From Rubrivivax gelatinosus (GTDB lineage Bacteria > Pseudomonadota > Gammaproteobacteria > Burkholderiales > Burkholderiaceae_C), in contig NZ_SLXD01000006.1 of NCBI RefSeq assembly GCF_004340905.1, forward strand, positions 217,201 to 281,200: a DNA stretch of 64,000 nt. Direction: 5' to 3'. Shown here one piece after another: positions 59,649-64,000 of the stretch. Position 1 is the first letter of the stretch; every line of letters begins with the position of its first letter. Under the pieces are notes generated by a model, which was given only the letters and a program-made list of their open reading frames with translations, was not told the origin of the DNA and did not search any database. The translations under genes were made by a program, and so were the position numbers.

Positions 59649-60209
59649 TCAGCGCGCCGGGGCGCCGCCGTCTGGGCTGTCGGCGGCCGTTTCGGTGACC
59701 CGGCCCAGCGTCGTCCACTGACCGCCCGGCTGCCGCTGCAGCGTGAAACTCCGCCGCCGGCTGGGGCAGCAGGCCGCGTCGCCCGGCGCGTGCGCCAGGC
59801 CCTCGACGCGCAGGCGCTCGGGGCCCAGCGCGCGGATCGTCTCCACCCAGCGCACCGGCATCTCCAGCCGCACCGCCGGCGACGACGCGCCGGGGTCGAC
59901 GACGAAGCTGTCGCCGGTGCCGACCACGACGATGGCCAGGCGCGCGCGGTCGCTGCCCGAGCCGCCGCGGCAGCCCAGGTCGCCGTGCCAGACCACGGCG
60001 TAGCGCGCGTGCTCGCGGGCGGCGTCGTCGCGGTAGGGCCGCAGCGTGGCCACCCGTTCGGGCGGGATCTCGTCTTCGGTGCAGGAGACGGCCTGGGCGT
60101 AACGGGTGGCGGCCTGGGCCGCCGCGTCGCTGGCGTCCTGCGCCGAAGGCGCCGCCTGCGTGCCGGTGGCGGCGAGCGCCAGCGCGATGGAGAGCGGGGC
60201 GGTTTTCAT
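59649..60209 (-). CDS. Secreted protein of unknown function
   Basis: A 186-residue protein with a signal peptide (residues 1-19, cutting about GTQA-AP). It carries four mature cysteines (SCTED, LGC, DAACC), which could form disulfide bonds in the periplasm. I do not recognise its family. It converges on ureD, 7 bp apart, and its stop-side region ends TETAADSPDGGAPAR. Its partner PepSY gene lies just upstream on the same strand. Confidence 0.65.
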   Translation of the reverse strand: MKTAPLSIALALAATGTQAAPSAQDASDAAAQAATRYAQAVSCTEDEIPPERVATLRPYRDDAAREHARYAVVWHGDLGCRGGSGSDRARLAIVVVGTGDSFVVDPGASSPAVRLEMPVRWVETIRALGPERLRVEGLAHAPGDAACCPSRRRSFTLQRQPGGQWTTLGRVTETAADSPDGGAPAR

Positions 60210-60243
60210 GGCGTGGCGCCATTGTCCGCCGCCCCGGCGGTGC

Positions 60244-61395
60244 CTAGGTCAGCGCCGGCACGCCGTCCTCGGTCTCGCCGACCGCGGCTTCGCGCGTGCG
60301 TGTCGCGCGGCGCTTGAGCCACAGGTACAGGCCGCTGCCGAGCACGACGATGGTCGCCACGTCCAGCAGCGTCCAGAGGATCTTCATCGGCATGCCGGCG
60401 TAGTCGCCGAAGTGCAGCGGCCTGGACACCAGCAGCGCCGTCAGGTACCAGGGCAGGGCAGGCGCCGCGGTGACGCCGGCGCTGCGTGCGTCGACCAGCA
60501 CCGGCTTCAGCAGCCTGGACGTCAGCGGCGTGTCGCCCTGCAGGAAGACGGTGACGTGGTGCGGGCTGGAGTAGGCGGTGCCCGGGAAGGCGAGGAAGGA
60601 CACCTTCTGGCCCGGCGTGTGCGCCAGCGCCGCGCCGAGCGCCTGCTGCACCGGCGCACGTTCGGCGTCGGGCACCAGCGGCTGGCCGGCGTAGGGCGCC
60701 AGCAGCGCGCTCAGCTGCGAGTACTGCCAGTACTTCACCAGCGGGTCGGCCCAGGTGTTGATGACGCCGGTGAAGCCGACGACGGTGGCCCAGACCAGCG
60801 TCACGATGCCCAGCAGGTTGTGCAGGTCCAGCCACTTCAGCCGCGGCGATCTCTCGCGGCGCACGGTGCCGAAGTCCAGCCGGCGCATGAACGGCGCGTA
60901 GAGCACCACGCCCGAGACGATGGCGACCACCATCAGCAGGCCCATGAAACCCAGGAACAGCATGCCCGGCAGGCCGGCGAACAGGTCGACGTGCAGGCGC
61001 TGCATCCAGTACATGAAACCCTGGCTGGTCTTGGCGTCGCGCAGCACCTGCGCCGTGCGCAGGTCGACGGCGACCGACTTGTAGTCGTCGGTGGGCGCCG
61101 GCGTCGGCGTCAGCGTGAAGTGCCAGATCAGCGGCTGCTCGTCGTCGGGCGCGGCGTACTGCACGACGCGCTGCGGGTACAGCGCACGCGCCGCGGCCAT
61201 CGCCTCGTCCAGCGGCCGCGCGGCCTGCGGCGCGGCCAGCACCGGCAGCTCGACCTCGTCGCCCGAGAGGTGCTCGATCTCGTGGTGGAAGATCAGCGGC
61301 AGCCCGGTCAGGCACAGCAGCAGCATGAACAGCGTGCTGATCAGGCTGGTCCAGGTGTGCACCCCGCTCCAGATGCGCAGCGAACGCGCCTTCAT
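60244..61395 (-). CDS. PepSY-associated membrane protein (iron-uptake cluster)
   Basis: A 383-residue inner-membrane protein with about four hydrophobic helices and an external PepSY-like region. The opening WSGVHTWTSLISTLFMLLLC and GLPLIFHHEIEHLSGDE blocks, and LWTLLDVATIVVLGSGLYLWL near the end, are typical of the PepSY-TM proteins beside siderophore receptors, which are thought to reduce ferric siderophores. The gene overlaps a small membrane gene (ATGA) and belongs to the Fur-box-linked set with the TonB receptor. Confidence 0.88.
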   Translation of the reverse strand: MKARSLRIWSGVHTWTSLISTLFMLLLCLTGLPLIFHHEIEHLSGDEVELPVLAAPQAARPLDEAMAAARALYPQRVVQYAAPDDEQPLIWHFTLTPTPAPTDDYKSVAVDLRTAQVLRDAKTSQGFMYWMQRLHVDLFAGLPGMLFLGFMGLLMVVAIVSGVVLYAPFMRRLDFGTVRRERSPRLKWLDLHNLLGIVTLVWATVVGFTGVINTWADPLVKYWQYSQLSALLAPYAGQPLVPDAERAPVQQALGAALAHTPGQKVSFLAFPGTAYSSPHHVTVFLQGDTPLTSRLLKPVLVDARSAGVTAAPALPWYLTALLVSRPLHFGDYAGMPMKILWTLLDVATIVVLGSGLYLWLKRRATRTREAAVGETEDGVPALT

Positions 61396-61568
61396 CGGGC
61401 GCCCCGCGCCAGCGAGTACCAGCCGCCCACCGCCACCGGCACGCCCAGCGCCAGCCAGGCCCAGACGTCGCCCCAGGCGTCGGACACGAGCGCGCTCAGC
61501 AGCCCGGAGGCGGTGAGCAGGCCCAGGGCCAGCGGCCAGGCCCAGAGGCGGCGGAATTCAGGCGACAT
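61392..61568 (-). CDS. Small two-helix membrane protein
   Basis: A 58-residue ORF with two hydrophobic segments (about 10-27 and 36-52), MSPEFRRLWAWPLALG then WAWLALGVPVAVGGWYSL. It overlaps the PepSY gene by four bases (ATGA), and the ATG lies 41 bp from the Fur-like box. Small genes like this accompany PepSY/TonB pairs; no activity is known. Confidence 0.72.
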   Translation of the reverse strand: MSPEFRRLWAWPLALGLLTASGLLSALVSDAWGDVWAWLALGVPVAVGGWYSLARGAR

Positions 61569-61608
61569 GCGATCTCCGTGTGGCCGGTACCCCGTGTTCC
61601 GGCGCGCG

Positions 61609-61639
61609 GATGGTAATAGAAACGAGAAACGTTATCATC
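61609..61639. promoter_or_regulatory. Fur-like box between PepSY operon and TonB receptor
   Basis: GATGGTAAT (61609-61617) and GTTATCATC (61631-61639) form an imperfect inverted repeat (7 of 9 positions) around AGAAACGAGAAAC, resembling a Fur site made of GATAAT/ATTATC units. It lies between the divergent iron genes (starts 61568 and 61731). Confidence 0.55.
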
Positions 61640-61730
61640 CGCAAAGAGGACGCCGTGGCCACGCGGCGCAGGGCGCAGCACCGGGATCGCACCGGGCCGC
61701 CGCCGTCAGATCACCACCCGAAGACCCCGC

Positions 61731-63857
61731 ATGACCCGCAAACTGATGCTGAGCGCCTGTGCGCTCGCCGTGTGCAGCCTGGCCGCCCAGGCCCAGACCC
61801 AGACCCAGGCCGACGACACCGGCACCCAGGCCGCCGACGCCGGCGGCACCGAGAAGATCGTCGTCACCGCCAAGCGCGCGCAGCGCGTGTCCAAGGGCGC
61901 CACCGGGCTGCCGATGGAGATCAAGGACACGCCTCAGAGCATCAGCACGATCGAGCGCCAGGACATCGAGGACTTCGGCGCCACCGGCAGCAACGACGCG
62001 CTGCGCCTGGGCACCGGCATCAACGTCGAGCAGTACGAGACCAACCGCGTGGGCTACAACTCGCGCGGCTTCGACATCCAGCTCACGCAGATCGACGGCA
62101 TCGGCATGAGCAACGAGTGGGGCGTCGTCGTCGGCCAGCAGGACAGCTACCTGTTCGAGCGCATCGAGCTGATCCGCGGCGCCAACGGCCTGCTGACCGG
62201 CGTGGGCAACGCCTCGGGCACGATCAACTATGTGCGCAAGCGTCCGAAGAACGAGGACGGCGGCGAGGCCAGCGTCACCTGGGGCCCGCAGGGCAGCAAC
62301 CGCCTGGCGCTGGACTACAACAAGGTGCTCGCCGAAGACGGCTCCTGGGCCGGCCGGCTGGTCGTCGCGCGCGAGGACAAGGACTCCTACCTGCGCGGCC
62401 TGCGCGACCTGCGCAACACCGTCTACGGCGTCGTCGACGGCCAGATCGGCGAGCACGGCATGCTGACCTTCGGCTTCAGCCACCAGCGCAGCAACCAGGA
62501 CTCGCCGATGTGGGGTTCGCTGACGCTGAACTACATCAGCGGGGGCCAGGCCGAGTTCGACCGCTCGTCGTCGACCTCGCAGGACTGGACCTACTGGGAC
62601 ACGCGCACCAACAACGCCTTCGTCGAGTACCGCCACGAGCTGGCGCCCGACTGGGAAGCCAAGTTCACCTACAACCACCGCCGCAGCTGGGAAGACACGG
62701 CGCTGGTCTACGCCTACTCGCTGACCGGCGGGCTGAACGACGACAACACCGGGCTCGTCGCCTGGCCGTATTCCAGCCACGGCGTGACGAGCAACAGCCT
62801 GTTCGACGCCAGCGTCAGCGGCGAGTTCGACGCCTTCGGCCGCCGCCACAGCCTGATCGCCGGCATCAGCCGCTCGCGCCAGAAGAGCGACGTCGACGCC
62901 CAGGGCTTCGGTGACGCGTATCTGAACGCGCCGCTGCCGGCCTTCCCGTACGGCGGCGACGTCTACGGCGAGCCCGAGTGGACCGGCGTCGCGTCGACGA
63001 CCAGCGGCGAGCAGACGCTGACGCGCCTGTACGCCGCGTCGCGCCTGGCGCTGACCGACCGGCTGAAGGCCATCGTCGGCGTCAACGCGATCAGGCTGCA
63101 GCGCGAAGGCGCCAGCCGCTACGGCAACTCGGGCACCAACGGCGTCAGCTACCCCGACACCGAGGAGACCAGCCCCTACGTCGGCCTGACCTACGACATC
63201 ACGCCGGCGGTGCTGGGCTACGTGTCGTACTCGACGATCTTCCTGAACCAGGACCAGACCGACTACGACAACGTCTACCTGGACCCGATGAAGGGTGTGA
63301 ACGCCGAGGCCGGCGCTAAGGCCGAGTGGCTGGACCGCAAGCTGCTGACCACCTTCGCCGTCTTCACCGCCGAAGAGAAGGGCCTGGCCACCTACGCCGG
63401 CACCAACCCCGACACCGGCAGCTACTGGTACGTGCCCAAGGACGTGAAGTCGCGCGGCTTCGAGGCCGAGGCCACCGGCCGCGTGGGCGCCGACTCGCGC
63501 ATCACGCTGGGCTTCACGCGCCTGAAGCTCACCGGCCCGGACGGCAAGGACACCAGCCTGTGGGTGCCGCGCACGACGGTGAACTTCCGCTTCGACACGC
63601 GCGTGGCGCAGCTGCCCCAGCTGCGCCTGGGCGTGGGCGGGCGCTGGCAGTCCGACGTCAGCAACGCCGCCCAGACCATGGAGCAGGGCGCCTACCTGCT
63701 GGCCAACGCCTTTGCCGCCTACGAGTGGAACGAGCGCACCACGGTGCGCCTGAACGTCGACAACGTCACCGACAAGAAGTACATCAACGGCCTGTCCAAC
63801 GGCGCGATCTACGGCGCGCCGCGGCAGGTGTCGCTGACGGTGAACTACAAGCTGTAA
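61731..63857 (+). CDS. TonB-dependent siderophore receptor
   Basis: A 708-residue outer-membrane receptor. After a signal peptide (about 1-22) comes the plug domain (EKIVVTAKRAQRVSKGATG is the TonB-box region), with TPQSISTIERQDIEDFGATG, YNSRGFDIQLTQIDG and SYLFERIELIRGANGLLTG. The barrel follows. It imports a ferric siderophore, most likely a hydroxamate, by TonB-dependent energy. It carries no N-terminal signalling extension, so it is not of the FpvA/FecA type. Fur-like box upstream; divergent from the PepSY genes. Confidence 0.93.
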   Translation: MTRKLMLSACALAVCSLAAQAQTQTQADDTGTQAADAGGTEKIVVTAKRAQRVSKGATGLPMEIKDTPQSISTIERQDIEDFGATGSNDALRLGTGINVEQYETNRVGYNSRGFDIQLTQIDGIGMSNEWGVVVGQQDSYLFERIELIRGANGLLTGVGNASGTINYVRKRPKNEDGGEASVTWGPQGSNRLALDYNKVLAEDGSWAGRLVVAREDKDSYLRGLRDLRNTVYGVVDGQIGEHGMLTFGFSHQRSNQDSPMWGSLTLNYISGGQAEFDRSSSTSQDWTYWDTRTNNAFVEYRHELAPDWEAKFTYNHRRSWEDTALVYAYSLTGGLNDDNTGLVAWPYSSHGVTSNSLFDASVSGEFDAFGRRHSLIAGISRSRQKSDVDAQGFGDAYLNAPLPAFPYGGDVYGEPEWTGVASTTSGEQTLTRLYAASRLALTDRLKAIVGVNAIRLQREGASRYGNSGTNGVSYPDTEETSPYVGLTYDITPAVLGYVSYSTIFLNQDQTDYDNVYLDPMKGVNAEAGAKAEWLDRKLLTTFAVFTAEEKGLATYAGTNPDTGSYWYVPKDVKSRGFEAEATGRVGADSRITLGFTRLKLTGPDGKDTSLWVPRTTVNFRFDTRVAQLPQLRLGVGGRWQSDVSNAAQTMEQGAYLLANAFAAYEWNERTTVRLNVDNVTDKKYINGLSNGAIYGAPRQVSLTVNYKL

Positions 63858-63992
63858 AGCGGCGGGGCCCGGTCGCCGCCCGCGGCGCGGGACGGCCGCA
63901 ACCGTCGTCCTGATTAGCAACGTGCCTCAGCAGTCTCACGCAGTGAGCCAGTGAACTTCTACGCTGGCAGCACCGCTCACGAGGAGACGCTG

Positions 63993-64000
63993 ATGGCGAT
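63993..64000 (+). CDS. Start of a further gene (only first bases visible)
   Basis: ATG 63993 follows a strong ribosome site GAGGAG (63981-63986). Only two full codons and part of the next are in the window, so nothing can be said about product. The 135 bp after the TonB receptor show a short hairpin CTCAC-GCA-GTGAG near 63936. Confidence 0.4.

Overview
The window is very GC-rich (about 70% or more in most genes) and reads as chromosome of a betaproteobacterium of the order Burkholderiales, close to the Rubrivivax / Methylibium / Leptothrix group. The basis is a tetrahydromethanopterin (H4MPT) C1 block, a cphA'/cphA cyanophycin pair, a Burkholderiales-type porin and GC-rich intergenic palindromes. 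This placement is inference; no rRNA or other taxonomic marker is present. I saw no tRNA, rRNA, CRISPR array or complete insertion sequence.

Layout. 1-2.9 kb (minus): H4MPT C1 genes, namely a partial ATP-grasp gene, mtdB, a beta-RFAP synthase-like gene and a pterin carbinolamine dehydratase-like gene. 2.9-6.0 kb: a PEP-hydrolase-like / Tm-1-like pair divergent from a TetR gene with a perfect palindrome between them, then a DUF1653 gene. 6.0-8.1 kb: LysR regulator and tartrate dehydrogenase. 8.3-8.9 kb: ORF6N-domain gene. 9.1-16.7 kb: cyanophycin locus (DUF1854, ABC exporter-like protein, cphA', cphA). 16.7-23.6 kb: ureABC divergent from a very large NCS1-transporter/hybrid-histidine-kinase fusion and its LuxR-type response regulator. 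23.8-27.0 kb: secreted M3 peptidase and porin. 27.2-38.2 kb: BMP-family nucleoside ABC transporter with guanine deaminase (minus) divergent from xdhABC (plus). 38.3-43 kb: Crp/Fnr regulator, LTA-synthase-like membrane sulfatase, acyl-CoA synthetase. 43.1-45.5 kb: putative polymorphic toxin and immunity gene in a patch of lower GC. 45.6-47.1 kb: LysR regulator and phenolic acid decarboxylase. 47.1-56.8 kb: urate-to-ureide genes (puuD, uraH, GntR regulator, puuE, uraD-amidohydrolase fusion, M20 protein), an SsuABC-type ABC transporter and a nucleoside deaminase. 56.8-64 kb: DUF2917/MocR pair, ureD, a secreted hypothetical, and an iron-uptake set (PepSY protein, small membrane protein, TonB receptor with a Fur-like box).

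How it fits together. Most of the middle 45 kb is one nitrogen-scavenging programme. Guanine is deaminated to xanthine (guaD), oxidised to urate (xdhABC), then to 5-hydroxyisourate (puuD), OHCU (uraH) and allantoin (UraD domain), opened to allantoate (puuE) and stripped of ammonia (AllC-like domain). Urease handles urea, and cyanophycin can store the nitrogen. The GntR palindrome at 48824-48835 contains TGTATACA, and the same or a near-identical 8-mer (TGYATRCA) lies upstream of the porin, guaD and the second ABC transporter, which suggests one shared regulon.

The most unusual items are the transporter-kinase fusion next to urease, an in-frame palindromic repeat inside ureC, the four-site TGYATRCA motif, the toxin/immunity pair with an internal composition break, and an M20 protein in the ureide operon with two apparent metal-ligand substitutions.
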